From Winogradskyella sp. (GTDB lineage: Bacteria; Bacteroidota; Bacteroidia; Flavobacteriales; Flavobacteriaceae): 54,532 nt of DNA. Within the stretch, counting starts at the first letter, position 1, and each line of letters begins with the position of its first letter. Positions 8,832 to 20,282 of the stretch are shown here, one piece after another. The stretch is taken from NCBI GenBank assembly GCA_028383925.1, contig JAOEWO010000015.1, positions 1-54,532 of the forward strand. Reading direction: 5' to 3'. The notes under the pieces are model-generated. The model was not told the DNA's origin, ran no database searches, and saw only the letters and a program-made list of their open reading frames with translations. A program made the translations under genes and the position numbers.

Positions 8832-9773
8832 CTAAAGCCTACTCAAGTTCTCCTTGGCTTCCTCAAACTCTGTAACCATTTCATTAACAATTTCAGCTAC
8901 TGGTTTTACAGTATGTATTAAGCCGGCTATTTGGCCTATTTCTAGTTCACCGTCTTCTAAATCTCCTTCAAACATACCACGCTTTGCTCTGGCACGTCCT
9001 AATAATTCTTTTAGCTGTTCTGGCGTTGGTGCTGTTTTATAAAGGTCTTGTAAATCGTTATAAAATTTGTTTTTTATTAAACGTACTGGTGCTAATTCTT
9101 TTAATGTTAATTGCGTATCGCCTTCTTTAGCATCAACCACCACTTGTTTAAAAGCTTGGTGTGCAGAAGATTCTTCGCTTGCTACAAATCGGCTACCAAC
9201 TTGCACACCATCTGCACCTAAAACCATACAAGCTAACATAGCTTTACCTGTGGCAATACCACCTGCAGCAATTAACGGAATTTGAAGTTGTTCTTTTACC
9301 ATAGGGATCAAAGTTAACGTCGTCGTTTCGTCACGTCCATTATGTCCACCAGCCTCAAAACCTTCGGCAACTACGGCATCTACACCAGCATCTTGCGCTT
9401 TTAAGGCAAACTTTACGCTACTTACCACATGCACTACTATAATGCCTTTATCTTGTAACCATTTGGTCCATGTTTTTGGGTTTCCGGCAGAGGTGAATAC
9501 AATTTTTACTCCTTCGTCAACTATAATATCCATAAGCTCTGTAATGTTAGGATATAACATAGGCACATTAACACCAAAAGGCTGATCTGTTGCAGCTTTG
9601 CATTTTTGAATATGCTCACGTAAAACTTCAGGATACATAGAGCCTGCTCCTATTAAACCTAAAATACCAGAGTTACTTGCTGCTGAGGCTAATTTCCAGC
9701 CACTATTCCAAATCATACCTGCTTGTATAATTGGGTATTTTATATTGAAGAGTTGTGTTATTCTATTTGTCAT
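8832..9773 (-). CDS. nitronate monooxygenase / FabK-like FMN oxidoreductase
   Basis: The TIM-barrel flavoprotein shows the family pattern: ITQLFNIKYPIIQAGM at the N-terminus, GFEAGGHNGRD in the middle, and AAGGIATGKAM with LGADGVQVGSRF, the FMN phosphate-binding part. Members oxidise alkyl nitronates (2-nitropropane dioxygenase type) or act as enoyl-ACP reductase II (FabK); these are hard to separate by eye. I start it at ATG 9773, directly before the conserved core (about 313 residues); an ATG at 9782 is also possible. A longer frame to 9836 adds about 20 residues of non-conserved sequence and is less likely. Confidence 0.82.
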   Translation of the reverse strand: MTNRITQLFNIKYPIIQAGMIWNSGWKLASAASNSGILGLIGAGSMYPEVLREHIQKCKAATDQPFGVNVPMLYPNITELMDIIVDEGVKIVFTSAGNPKTWTKWLQDKGIIVVHVVSSVKFALKAQDAGVDAVVAEGFEAGGHNGRDETTTLTLIPMVKEQLQIPLIAAGGIATGKAMLACMVLGADGVQVGSRFVASEESSAHQAFKQVVVDAKEGDTQLTLKELAPVRLIKNKFYNDLQDLYKTAPTPEQLKELLGRARAKRGMFEGDLEDGELEIGQIAGLIHTVKPVAEIVNEMVTEFEEAKENLSRL

Positions 9774-10006
9774 GTGTTGCATGGTATTATAAAAGAGGAA
9801 AGTTAATGAATTTAATTTCTTAAGTGATAAATTCATACATATTTAAGTCATTAATCGCTTTTACTAAAATATAAAAAAACACTTAAACTGCGCTCAGAAC
9901 TGACTTAACAAAAAAAATATGATTGCATCTAATTCTACTAAAAAAATTATACCGTAATACAAATCTAATGGTTAAGCTAAAAAAATATAAGATGTTACCT
10001 TAAAAC

Positions 10007-11623
10007 TTACCGCTTTATAAATTTAAATATTTTAGACGCTGTTGGTGATGTTAATTTAAGTACATAAATACCTGATGGTAAATTTGTAAGATCCATGGTA
10101 TTACTAACGCTTTTAAGCTTCTTACTAAAAACAGATTGCCCAAGTTGGCTATATATTAAAACAGTGAGGTCATCGCTAAACGTGGTGAGTCTTATATTTA
10201 AGTGCTCTTGTACAGGGTTTGGAAAAAACATTACGTTAGTTAAAACGGCGTCGTCTGTACTAAGTGCTATGCTTTTTGCTAAGGCTAAATTTGGAATACC
10301 ATAACCCAATAAATCATCTGGTGTGGTAAACTGCGATGCAGACTGCCTAACAAAATCCTTTACTTCTGTAGCAGAAAAATTTGGAAGTGCCTGCCATAAA
10401 GCTGCTATACCGCCACAAAGTATGGGACCACTAAAAGAGGTGCCGTTATTTTGCGTTATTGTATTGGTTTGGTCTATAACAAAAGCACTGCCACCTCTTG
10501 CCACAACATCTGGTTTTTGGTAGCCTACTTGTGCCACATTACCTTGCGAACTAAATACAACATAATCTCCATTAGCATCTACAGCACCAACAGATAATAC
10601 TGCAGGCGAATCGCCAGGCGCACTTACCGTTTGCCAAGTTGTAGCACCAGCATTACCTGCGCTTACTACGACTAAAATTCCTTTTTCTACAGCTATAGAA
10701 GCACCTTTAGAAATGTATGCCACTTGCCCATTCATATCTGCAGGTGTATAATCGTAGTTAGAATTATCAAAAACACGATAGCCTAAGGACGTATTTATCA
10801 TATCTACACCCAAACTATCTGCTCGCTCTGCAGCTTCTACCCAGTAACTTTCTTCTACAGGATTTTCGCTTGCTACATCTTCAGTTATAAATAAATAATA
10901 GGATGCATCTGGTGCTGTACCCACAAATTCGTCTTGCACAAAACCTGCCATTGTACTTAATACTCTAGTGCCATGAGAACTTGCTGTATTGGCATAAACA
11001 TCTGCATTTCGGTTTACAAAATCATAACCATTTAATAAATCGTTATTGTCTCTTAATCGCTGAAATGCAGCCATTGTATTTACGTTAGGAAAGCCGGAGT
11101 CCATAACCGCAATTGTAAGACCTTCACCTGTAAAATTCTCTAAATGCAAATTATCTGCATTTATCATTTCTACTTGGTTTTGCGTATCACCATAAGTAAA
11201 CAAAATAGCTTCGTCTTCTATGGTATGTTTGTTTTCTGTGCCGTTTGGTCTCGAAAAATCATTGAGAGTATGATTGGCATAAGTAATACTATCAACATAA
11301 GTTAAGGATGCTAATGCCGTAATATCTGCTTCTGTACCTCTAACATGCACGGCATTAAACCATTTAGATTTGGCTAAAACAGTTATACCCGTTTGTGTTT
11401 TTAAATCTGAAATATAAGGCTCGTGAACAGGCACATCTCTTCCGTCAATGGTAATACCATGATTTTGTTTTCTTGTAATTGCTTTTTGAGTAAGTATTGA
11501 AATAGGATTTGCTAAAGCCATTGCTTCATTTGGCTTATCTACAAGGTAAACCCAAGCATCTTCTTGAGCGTAGCTATTTATTGAAATGAAAAGCAATAAA
11601 AGCATGGTTAATTGTCTAAACAT
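10007..11623 (-). CDS. secreted S8 (subtilisin-family) serine protease with T9SS sorting domain
   Basis: The 538-residue preproprotein has a signal peptide ending near NSYAQ (residue 20), a propeptide-like region (about 22-130), then a subtilase domain with catalytic Asp175 (AVMDSGFPN), His217 (SSHGTRV) and Ser396 (NGTSFSGP). Residues from about 462 to 538 form a type IX secretion C-terminal domain (FFPNPVQEHLNI ... LPSGIYVLKLTS ... KIFKFIKR). It is therefore exported by Sec and then by the Por system to the surface or medium. It lies 17 bases downstream of mnmA on the same strand and may be read from the mnmA promoter. Confidence 0.92.
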   Translation of the reverse strand: MFRQLTMLLLLFISINSYAQEDAWVYLVDKPNEAMALANPISILTQKAITRKQNHGITIDGRDVPVHEPYISDLKTQTGITVLAKSKWFNAVHVRGTEADITALASLTYVDSITYANHTLNDFSRPNGTENKHTIEDEAILFTYGDTQNQVEMINADNLHLENFTGEGLTIAVMDSGFPNVNTMAAFQRLRDNNDLLNGYDFVNRNADVYANTASSHGTRVLSTMAGFVQDEFVGTAPDASYYLFITEDVASENPVEESYWVEAAERADSLGVDMINTSLGYRVFDNSNYDYTPADMNGQVAYISKGASIAVEKGILVVVSAGNAGATTWQTVSAPGDSPAVLSVGAVDANGDYVVFSSQGNVAQVGYQKPDVVARGGSAFVIDQTNTITQNNGTSFSGPILCGGIAALWQALPNFSATEVKDFVRQSASQFTTPDDLLGYGIPNLALAKSIALSTDDAVLTNVMFFPNPVQEHLNIRLTTFSDDLTVLIYSQLGQSVFSKKLKSVSNTMDLTNLPSGIYVLKLTSPTASKIFKFIKR

Positions 11624-11640
11624 GACTTTTTAATTGCAAG

Positions 11641-12828
11641 TTAAGAAATAACTCCCGAACCTATTAATTCGTTTTTTGTGTACCAAGCTACAAACTGACC
11701 TTCGGTAATTGCAGACTGTTTGTTTTGAAACTCTACATACAAACCAGATGCTACTTTATGTAACATTGCTTTTTCTAAAGGTTGTCTGTAACGAATCCTT
11801 GCCATAACTGTCATAGTTTCACCTTCTGCTAACGTCAAATCTTCTCTTACCCAATGCAACTCAGCGTTTGTAACAAATAATACATTTCTAAATAAACCTG
11901 GATGATTTTTACCTTGACCTGTATAAATAACATTTTCTACAACGTCTGTATCAATAACAAAAAGTGGCTCTTTAGTACCACCAACCGCCAAACCTTTGCG
12001 CTGACCTTTGGTAAAATAGTGTGCCCCTTGATGTTTGCCTACTACGTTACCATCTGTTAAAGTATAGATTGTTTTTTTTGACAAAAATTCTAATTCGTTT
12101 TCTTTTGAATTAAAATTTGGCAGTGGCTTACTATATGTTTTAAAAGTGCTCTCTATTTCTACAATAGCACCTGCTTTAGGCTTAAGCTGCTGTTGTAAAA
12201 ACTCTGGAAGCCTAACTTTACCTATAAAACATAAACCTTGCGAATCTTTTTTATCTGCTGTTATTAAATCTTGGACTTTTGCAATTTCTCTAACTTCTGG
12301 CTTTGTTAATTCACCAATGGGGAAAAGTGCTTTTGCTAATTGCGTTTGCGACAATTGGCATAAAAAATAAGACTGGTCTTTATTACCGTCTTCACCAGCT
12401 AAAAGCTGATGTATGTCCTTACCATTTATTTGGGTTGTCCCTTTACGGCAATAGTGCCCTGTAGCGACATAATCTGCACCAAGCTCTAGGGCAATATCCA
12501 TAAAAACATCGAACTTTATTTCGCGATTACATAATACATCTGGGTTTGGTGTGCGTCCTTTTTCATACTCATTAAACATATAATCTACAATACGCTCTTT
12601 GTATTGCACACTTAAATCTACAGTTTGAAAAGGAATACCCAGTTTATCTGCCACAAGCATAGCGTCATTACTATCTTCTAACCAAGGACATTCATCTGAA
12701 ATGGTTACAGAATCATCGTGCCAATTTTTCATAAAAAGCCCTATAACTTCATACCCTTGCTCTTTTAAAAGATAGGCCGCAACGCTAGAATCTACACCAC
12801 CTGAAAGTCCTACAATAACACGCTTCAC
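11641..12828 (-). CDS. mnmA: tRNA-specific 2-thiouridylase MnmA
   Basis: The 395-residue enzyme begins with the PP-loop [15 protein letters not shown] that adenylates U34 of tRNA Glu/Gln/Lys, and carries both catalytic cysteines in context: [12 protein letters not shown] (about residue 101) and GLCFIGK (about 200). It inserts sulfur at the 2-position of wobble uridine. mnmD, acting on the 5-position of the same base, is 7.4 kb away at 20.2 kb. A perfect -7 box lies about 45 bases upstream. The S8 protease gene follows after 17 bases. Confidence 0.97.
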   Translation of the reverse strand: MKRVIVGLSGGVDSSVAAYLLKEQGYEVIGLFMKNWHDDSVTISDECPWLEDSNDAMLVADKLGIPFQTVDLSVQYKERIVDYMFNEYEKGRTPNPDVLCNREIKFDVFMDIALELGADYVATGHYCRKGTTQINGKDIHQLLAGEDGNKDQSYFLCQLSQTQLAKALFPIGELTKPEVREIAKVQDLITADKKDSQGLCFIGKVRLPEFLQQQLKPKAGAIVEIESTFKTYSKPLPNFNSKENELEFLSKKTIYTLTDGNVVGKHQGAHYFTKGQRKGLAVGGTKEPLFVIDTDVVENVIYTGQGKNHPGLFRNVLFVTNAELHWVREDLTLAEGETMTVMARIRYRQPLEKAMLHKVASGLYVEFQNKQSAITEGQFVAWYTKNELIGSGVIS

Positions 12829-12870
12829 TTAATCTCTGTTTTCATTAGTATCTGTTCGAAAAAACCTGTG

Positions 12871-12878
12871 CAAAATTA
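12871..12878 (-). promoter_or_regulatory. -7 promoter box TAATTTTG for mnmA
   Basis: Exact TAnnTTTG match on the minus strand, 42 bases upstream of the mnmA start codon and just downstream of the terminator of the preceding gene, as expected for the start of a new transcript. Confidence 0.55.
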
Positions 12879-12884
12879 CAAAAT

Positions 12885-12911
12885 AAAAAAGGCAATCTTA
12901 TAAAGATTGCC
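12885..12911 (-). terminator. intrinsic terminator of the MORN-repeat gene
   Basis: GGCAATCTT and AAGATTGCC form a 9-bp stem around a 3-base loop at 12891-12911, followed on the minus strand by a T run (12885-12890). It sits 33 bases past the stop of the gene at 12945. Confidence 0.85.
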
Positions 12912-12944
12912 ATACCAAAATACTATTAAACACATAGTTTTAAA

Positions 12945-13655
12945 CTATTGCTTTTTATAAACCACTTCTTTATTGGTGTGGTCTATTTTCTTAATAAGTT
13001 CTCCATCTTTATAATAGCTCCAAATCTCTTTTTTAAGATCGTTACCATACATGCCTTCAGACAATACACGTCCGTTAGAATCGTAGTTTGTAGTTTTACC
13101 ATGCAGCTCACCCTTTTTATAATGTGCGATTTTAAGAGGTTTTTCATTTTCTGAAAACCAATTGGCCTCTCCCTCTAGCTTGCCATTTTTATAATATGCA
13201 CTTTCTGCAATTACACCGTTTTTATATAAGACTTGACGCGCACCATGTAATACACCATTAGCATTAAAATTTTCAATAATCATTTTTACTGTTGAATTCT
13301 TATGGAAGTATATCCATTGACCGATATAACGTTTTCCGTTCATTTGACCTTTACTTATCACTTTTTTGTTTGACGCAAAAAAAGTAACATCAGCTAAACT
13401 GTCTTTTGCATTAAATACCTTAACGGCACTTAAAACGCTTTTACCTTCTGATAAAGTATAATACTTAAAAGAGTCGATTTCTTTCCCATTTTGAAAAACA
13501 CCTTCGTAACGCTTTTGGTCTGTTTTATGGTAGTTTTTGGTCCATAAACCATCGCGTTTGCCACTGATATTGAATTTATTAACTGATTTTTGAGCAAAGG
13601 CAGTTGTTAAAATTATTGTAAAAATTACAAAGAGATGGACTTTCTGTTTAATCAT
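12945..13655 (-). CDS. MORN-repeat protein, YwqK-antitoxin-like, secreted
   Basis: The 236 residues start with a hydrophobic signal peptide (about 1-21, ending FAQ) and continue with a series of MORN_2-type repeats such as YEGVFQNGKEIDSFKYY, YKNGVIAESAYYKNGKLEG and YKKGELHGKTTNYDSNGR. Databases often label this fold toxin-antitoxin system YwqK family antitoxin, but no toxin gene is adjacent and the signal peptide argues for an envelope protein. Its role is unknown. It is a single-gene unit with its own -7 box upstream and terminator downstream, divergent from the fasciclin gene. Confidence 0.8.
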   Translation of the reverse strand: MIKQKVHLFVIFTIILTTAFAQKSVNKFNISGKRDGLWTKNYHKTDQKRYEGVFQNGKEIDSFKYYTLSEGKSVLSAVKVFNAKDSLADVTFFASNKKVISKGQMNGKRYIGQWIYFHKNSTVKMIIENFNANGVLHGARQVLYKNGVIAESAYYKNGKLEGEANWFSENEKPLKIAHYKKGELHGKTTNYDSNGRVLSEGMYGNDLKKEIWSYYKDGELIKKIDHTNKEVVYKKQ

Positions 13656-13672
13656 TTTGTATTATTGTTAAA

Positions 13673-13680
13673 CAAACATA
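13673..13680 (-). promoter_or_regulatory. -7 promoter box TATGTTTG for the MORN-repeat gene
   Basis: Exact TAnnTTTG match on the minus strand, 17 bases from the start codon at 13655, in the 69-base divergent region shared with the fasciclin gene. Confidence 0.5.
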
Positions 13681-13724
13681 GCGTTTGTATTTGATGAACA
13701 ATTTAATTTTAAAAACTCAAAAAA

Positions 13725-14726
13725 ATGAAAATTATTTCAAAAACATTCAAATTACTTTCAGTATTCGTATTGGTTTTAGGACTTACTGCTTGTGATGACG
13801 ACGATGACAACAATGGCCCAACGGCACAAGCTACTACAGTAGTAGATGTAGCATTAGCAAACAACTTAACATCTTTAGCAGCCGCATTAACAGTTACTGG
13901 TTTAGTAGATGATTTAGAAGGCACAGGCCCTTTTACAGTATTTGCGCCAACTAATGACGCTTTTACTGCATTGTTAACTGCAACAGGTTTAGATTTAGAT
14001 AATTTAACAACAGACCAAGAAGCTTTAGTAAGAAATATTTTATTAAACCATGTTATTGTTGGTAGCACAATCTCTTCAACTGATTTAGTTGGTTTAGGTT
14101 CTGGTTATACAAATACTATGGCTACAGGTCCTAATGGAGCTAATTTAAGTTTATATTTTAATACAGGTAGTGGTGTTGTATTAAACGGACAATCTACAGT
14201 AACTAATGCAGACAATACAGCTACAAACGGAACAGTACATATTGTAGATACCGTAATTGGTTTACCAACAATAGCTACTTTTGCAACAACTAATGATGCT
14301 CTAAATACACTTGAATCAGCATTAAATTTTGCTGATACAGGTTCACCTACAGTACCATGGATAGACACTGTTTCTGACGCTGCCGCTGGTCCTTTTACTG
14401 TATTTGCACCTACAAATGACGCTTTTGGTAATGTTTTAACAGAATTAGGTCTTTCAGGGTTAGGTGAAGGAGCAGGTGAATTAAATGCTGCTACAACGGA
14501 CGCTGTTTTATTAATGCATGTTGTAAGCGGAAATATTCAGTCTAGCGGTTTACCAAATGGTGCTGTAACAACACTTGGTGGTGTTATCACTGCAGACAAT
14601 ACAGCTTTTACTTTAACAGACGGTTTAGACCGTGAGATTGGTATTGTAACTGCTTTAGTTGATATCCAAGCTATTAATGGTGTTGTACACGTTGTGGACA
14701 CTGTTATTCGCCCAGGATCAAACTAA
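13725..14726 (+). CDS. two-domain fasciclin (FAS1) lipoprotein
   Basis: The 333-residue protein has a lipoprotein signal with lipobox LTAC (Cys23), followed at once by five aspartates, like the acidic surface-export signals of Bacteroidota lipoproteins. Two FAS1 domains follow, about 38-165 and 185-331; each contains GPFTVFAPTNDAF and ends with the V.VVDTVI motif. FAS1 proteins mediate adhesion or matrix contact. GC and glycine content are somewhat higher than in neighbouring genes, as usual for this fold. The gene stands alone and is followed by a strong terminator at 14783. Confidence 0.93.
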   Translation: MKIISKTFKLLSVFVLVLGLTACDDDDDNNGPTAQATTVVDVALANNLTSLAAALTVTGLVDDLEGTGPFTVFAPTNDAFTALLTATGLDLDNLTTDQEALVRNILLNHVIVGSTISSTDLVGLGSGYTNTMATGPNGANLSLYFNTGSGVVLNGQSTVTNADNTATNGTVHIVDTVIGLPTIATFATTNDALNTLESALNFADTGSPTVPWIDTVSDAAAGPFTVFAPTNDAFGNVLTELGLSGLGEGAGELNAATTDAVLLMHVVSGNIQSSGLPNGAVTTLGGVITADNTAFTLTDGLDREIGIVTALVDIQAINGVVHVVDTVIRPGSN

Positions 14727-14782
14727 TAAAAATGAAGAATCGAGGCTGATTACCTCATCCTTATATTGATTGATTAGTTAGT

Positions 14783-14816
14783 AAAAAGCCCTTCGGAACG
14801 TCCGAGGGGCTTTTTT
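14783..14816 (+). terminator. intrinsic terminator of the fasciclin gene
   Basis: AAAAAGCCCTTCGGA and TCCGAGGGGCTTTTTT form a long stem with one G-T wobble around a 3-base loop, ending in a T run, 57 bases after the stop codon. Confidence 0.92.
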
Positions 14817-15170
14817 GTTTGTAATGTATTTTACCCCTTAAATATGGCGTACCGTAATTCTGTGTGCTCTAGTTTAACCGAAATAGTTATAGAAATAATA
14901 ATAACATTAAAAACACCACTCTGTCTAAATTGCAACAACCTCTTAAAAACATACTAGCGAAAATATCAGCATTAAAACTTAGGGTTTTAACCTTTAACTA
15001 GATAAAAAAACTGAGCTACTGACGTATTAACTAGTTTTCTGAAAGCTCGTAAAATCGAACCGACAAAACCGATACTTTATGTACTTATACTTCTTAATAA
15101 CTGCACTTAATAGTTATTAATAAAGACAATGTATTACAGCATATAATTATAAAGGGTCGCAAATTGAAAT
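14817..15170. other. 354-base gap between two converging terminators, nothing recognised
   Basis: The stretch lies between the fasciclin terminator and the yidC terminator. I see no ORF with a plausible start, no tRNA-like fold and no strong repeat; base composition is that of ordinary AT-rich spacer. Confidence 0.5.
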
Positions 15171-15203
15171 AAAAAAGCCTTTCGATATACTACGAAAGGC
15201 TTT
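15170..15203 (-). terminator. intrinsic terminator of yidC
   Basis: AAAGCCTTTCG and CGAAAGGCTTT form an 11-bp perfect stem around an 8-base loop (15174-15203). On the minus strand it is followed by a run of T. It lies 38 bases after the yidC stop. Confidence 0.9.
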
Positions 15204-15240
15204 AAAATATTTAGTTGTAAAATGCTGTTACAAGGCTATA

Positions 15241-17154
15241 TTATTTTTTATTACGCTGTTGCGTTTTCTTTTGCTCTTCTGCTTGCGCCATCATATCAGC
15301 CATTTTTTTCTGAAACTTGTTCTGCTTCTTTGGCTTCGTTTTACTGACTTCAATTTTTGCTAATACCTTTTCTTCATCAATAATGTAGTTTTTAATAACT
15401 AACATAATACCAATACTAATTAAGTTAGATATAAAGTAATACAAACTTAAACCAGAGGCGTAATTATTAAAGAATACTAACATAAGTAATGGTGAGAAAT
15501 AAATCATGTATTTCATCATCTTACCCATATCTGGCATACCCTCTTGCGTTGGTTGAGTTGCCATTTGTTGGCCTGTTGTCATTTTCATGTAAAAGAAAAT
15601 AGCGACAGCTGCTAATATTGGAAATAAACTTACGTGATCGCCATAAAAGGGAATACTAAAACCTGCTGGAAATTCGTAAATTGAATCAAAAGAACTTAAA
15701 TCGTCTGCCCAAAGGAAACTTTTTTGTCTTAGCTCAAAAGCTGTGGGAAAAAACATAAATAAGGCATAAAACACCGGAATTTGCAATAAACCTGGTAAAC
15801 ACCCACTTAATGGACTTGCACCAGCTTTACTCTGTACAGCCATAGTTTCTTGCTGTGCTTTTAACTTATTGTCTTTGTGCTTTAATCTAATAGCATCTAA
15901 TTCTGGCTTTAAAATTTTCATCTTCGCCTGAGATAAGAATTGCTTATATTGTACAAATGAAAGTACAATTTTTACCAAAACGGTCATTACTATAATAGCA
16001 ATACCGTAAGGTAAAAAGCCGCTTAAAAATCCAAATAACGGTATAAATATGGCTTTATTTATCCAACCAAAAATACCCCAACCAAACGGAATACTTTCTT
16101 CGAGGCCCTTTTCATATTGTTTTAGTGTATCGTTATCTGTAGGTCCGTAATACAAATCTAAATTCTTAGTTAATTCACCACCACTATAAGCTAATGGCAT
16201 TTTAGATGTGTATAGTTTTGTAAAAAGAGTGTCTATTTCTTCGTCTTCAACCAAATTTTGAGACGTCAACGCCACATTGTTAAATGGACTGTCGTCTGAA
16301 ACTAATATTGTGCTAAAAAAGTGTTGTCTGTACGATAACCACTTTACATCATTAACCAGTTCATCATCATCTCCCATTTGAGATAATTTATCAACCTTTT
16401 CATCACCATGCATGTATGTTAGTCTTGTATAACGATTTTCGTAACTTATACTTTTTGCATGACGAATATTTTTTTGTTTCCAATCTAAAGTGATAGGCTG
16501 TGATGTATTAAACACATTACTTAACCCTTGAGATTTGATTGAAAAATCAATTAAATAGTCGTTTGGTTTTAACTCATATCTATATTCTAAATAGGCACTT
16601 TCAGAAACTTTAAGCTTCATTGAAACCACTGTATTTTCACCATTTTTTGACACACTTGGCTGAAACGGTAAATCTTGTGTGTTTAGCGTACGATTATCTG
16701 ATGTGCCAAACGTAATATTAAAGGCGCTATTCTTATCTTTTACAAGGTAAATTGGTACAGAATCGTAATCTACAAACTGTCTTAGTTTTACTTGTGCTAA
16801 GTGACCACCGTAGGTGTTAAATTTTAATTCAAAAACATCTGTCTCTACCGTAGTTTGGCTATCGGTTGCCGATGGTAATGATAATGCGTAAGCAAATGCG
16901 CCTAATTTATTTTGAGCTGCAACACGCCCTACAGAATCTAATACAGCAGTATTTGCATAATCTTGTGCCGTTGTAACCACAGCTTCGTTTTGCTTATTTG
17001 CTTTTTGTTCTGCTTCAACTTGTGCTTGCTCTGCTAATTTTTGAGCTTCAATTTCCTCTGGTGTAGGACTATTTTGGTACATTATGTACAATAAAATCCC
17101 AAAAATAAGAGCAAAGCCTATTATAGAGTTAATATCGAATTTCTTTTCTTCCAT
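15241..17154 (-). CDS. yidC: membrane protein insertase YidC
   Basis: The 637-residue protein has the Gram-negative YidC layout: an N-terminal membrane anchor (IIGFALIFGILLYIMYQ), a large periplasmic domain (about 60-355), then the conserved insertase core with its hydrophilic-groove helices, including SPLSGCLPGLLQIPVFYALF and a YFSPLLMLVFFNNYASGL segment. The tail is very basic (KKTQQRNKK), suited to ribosome contact. It inserts and folds inner-membrane proteins alone or with SecYEG. It follows pyrG by 110 bases on the same strand, an order I recall from other Bacteroidota. Confidence 0.97.
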   Translation of the reverse strand: MEEKKFDINSIIGFALIFGILLYIMYQNSPTPEEIEAQKLAEQAQVEAEQKANKQNEAVVTTAQDYANTAVLDSVGRVAAQNKLGAFAYALSLPSATDSQTTVETDVFELKFNTYGGHLAQVKLRQFVDYDSVPIYLVKDKNSAFNITFGTSDNRTLNTQDLPFQPSVSKNGENTVVSMKLKVSESAYLEYRYELKPNDYLIDFSIKSQGLSNVFNTSQPITLDWKQKNIRHAKSISYENRYTRLTYMHGDEKVDKLSQMGDDDELVNDVKWLSYRQHFFSTILVSDDSPFNNVALTSQNLVEDEEIDTLFTKLYTSKMPLAYSGGELTKNLDLYYGPTDNDTLKQYEKGLEESIPFGWGIFGWINKAIFIPLFGFLSGFLPYGIAIIVMTVLVKIVLSFVQYKQFLSQAKMKILKPELDAIRLKHKDNKLKAQQETMAVQSKAGASPLSGCLPGLLQIPVFYALFMFFPTAFELRQKSFLWADDLSSFDSIYEFPAGFSIPFYGDHVSLFPILAAVAIFFYMKMTTGQQMATQPTQEGMPDMGKMMKYMIYFSPLLMLVFFNNYASGLSLYYFISNLISIGIMLVIKNYIIDEEKVLAKIEVSKTKPKKQNKFQKKMADMMAQAEEQKKTQQRNKK

Positions 17155-17168
17155 TGATTTTCAGTTTT

Positions 17169-17200
17169 AGACCTGTCAGTTTTAAAAATCTAACAGGTCT
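17169..17200. repeat. inverted repeat in the pyrG-yidC spacer
   Basis: AGACCTGT and ACAGGTCT form 8-base inverted arms around a 16-base loop. There is no T run on the minus strand after it, so it is more likely a weak mRNA hairpin or processing site than a terminator. Confidence 0.4.
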
Positions 17201-17264
17201 TATGTGTTGTTTTATGAATAACCCAAAAAGTTATCCAAAATTAGTTTTGCGCCAAAGTGGCGTA

Positions 17265-19191
<1,927 letters not shown>

Positions 19192-20097
19192 TTAAAGCAA
19201 CAAATCTTCTAAAGCAGGTCTTAAATTAGCGTACTTAAAACTAAAACCTTCAGCTTCTATTTTTTGTGAACTTACACGTTGACTTTCAAATAAAAGCATG
19301 TGCATTTCACCCAAAATTAATTGCATAGGAAATTTAGGAATATTAGGGAAAATTAATGGGTACTCTAAAATATTAGCAGAGACTTTAGTGAGTTCTTTAT
19401 TACTTACAGGGTTTGGCGCTACACCATTGTAAATGCCTACCAACTGGTGCTGTAATGCATACACAAAGAGTGCTGCTAAATCTTCTACATGTATCCAACT
19501 TTGCCATTGCTTACCACTACCAAATGCGGCACCTGCACCAAATTTCATAGGCTTAATAATTTCTGGCAAAGCACCACCTTTGGTTGCTAAAACCAGACCG
19601 ATTCTAATTTTAGCTAATTTACAGCCTAGTGTTTTAAAACCATCTACCGCAGTTTCCCATTGGGCAACTACTTCGCCTAAAAAACTATCTGAAATCTCTG
19701 TAGTTGTTTCTTGGTAATAATTGGTTAAACTCGTAGGATATATACCTATTGCACTTGCAGAAACTACATAATCTATCTTGTAATTATTAGTTTTTATAGT
19801 GTCTTGTAAAAGGTGTGCCGTTTTTGTTCTGCTCTCAAGAATTTCTTTTTTGTAAGCTGTTGTCCAACGATTAGATATTGAAGCGCCTACCAAATTTATA
19901 ATAGCCGTAACGCCTTTAAAACAAGTATGATCTATTTCGTTTGTATTAGGATTCCAATAAAAACCTTTGGTGTTTGCAACGGCACTTAACTTCGATTTTG
20001 ATGTGGTTAAATAATGTACTTTTATACCAACGGTGTGGCACTGTTTTACAATCTCCTTACCAATTAAGCCTGTTGCACCTGTTATTAAAACCGTCAT
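19192..20097 (-). CDS. TIGR01777-family NAD(P)-dependent epimerase-like protein
   Basis: The 301-residue short-chain dehydrogenase-like protein begins with the Rossmann motif TGATGLIGKEIV and carries NLVGASISNRWT, SASAIGIYP and SWIHVEDLAALF, together typical of the TIGR01777 family (YfcH, annotated SulA-like or sugar epimerase). The C-terminal part (QRVSSQKIEAEGFSFKY) corresponds to the DUF1731 extension. The substrate is unknown. It is a single gene with gaps of about 100 and 310 bases on either side. Confidence 0.9.
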   Translation of the reverse strand: MTVLITGATGLIGKEIVKQCHTVGIKVHYLTTSKSKLSAVANTKGFYWNPNTNEIDHTCFKGVTAIINLVGASISNRWTTAYKKEILESRTKTAHLLQDTIKTNNYKIDYVVSASAIGIYPTSLTNYYQETTTEISDSFLGEVVAQWETAVDGFKTLGCKLAKIRIGLVLATKGGALPEIIKPMKFGAGAAFGSGKQWQSWIHVEDLAALFVYALQHQLVGIYNGVAPNPVSNKELTKVSANILEYPLIFPNIPKFPMQLILGEMHMLLFESQRVSSQKIEAEGFSFKYANLRPALEDLLL

Positions 20098-20198
20098 TTA
20101 TTTATTTTTTGTAAAGATACGGAAGGTAAAAATCGTGGTTGTAGAATTTAGATTGGATTTAACGTTTGACGTATAGTGATTCTGGTCTAATGAACGTG

Positions 20199-20282
20199 TT
20201 TAACTCGATTCTTTCGTTGAATGTTTCGTTGCTCTTAGCATTTAACTCGCTTCTTTCGTTGAATGTTTCGTTGCTCTTAGCA
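20199..20282. repeat. 42-bp tandem duplication spanning the mnmD stop codon
   Basis: Copies at 20199-20240 and 20241-20282 differ at one base only (20208 A versus 20250 C). The right copy encodes the last 14 residues of MnmD and its stop; the left copy would encode the same peptide and stop again, downstream of the real stop. The period is a multiple of three, so loss of the first stop would extend the protein cleanly. Confidence 0.95.

Noticed and set aside
9774..9836. N-terminal extension of the nitronate monooxygenase
   Set aside because: About 20 residues of non-conserved sequence before the start of the family core; ATG 9773 or 9782 fits better.
12945..13655. toxin-antitoxin system suggested by the YwqK label
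   Set aside because: No toxin gene next to it and the protein has a signal peptide; MORN repeats alone do not show an antitoxin.
13709..14368. two long minus-strand frames opposite the fasciclin gene
   Set aside because: The plus strand encodes two FAS1 domains and a lipoprotein signal; the antisense frames stem from its alanine/threonine-rich codons.
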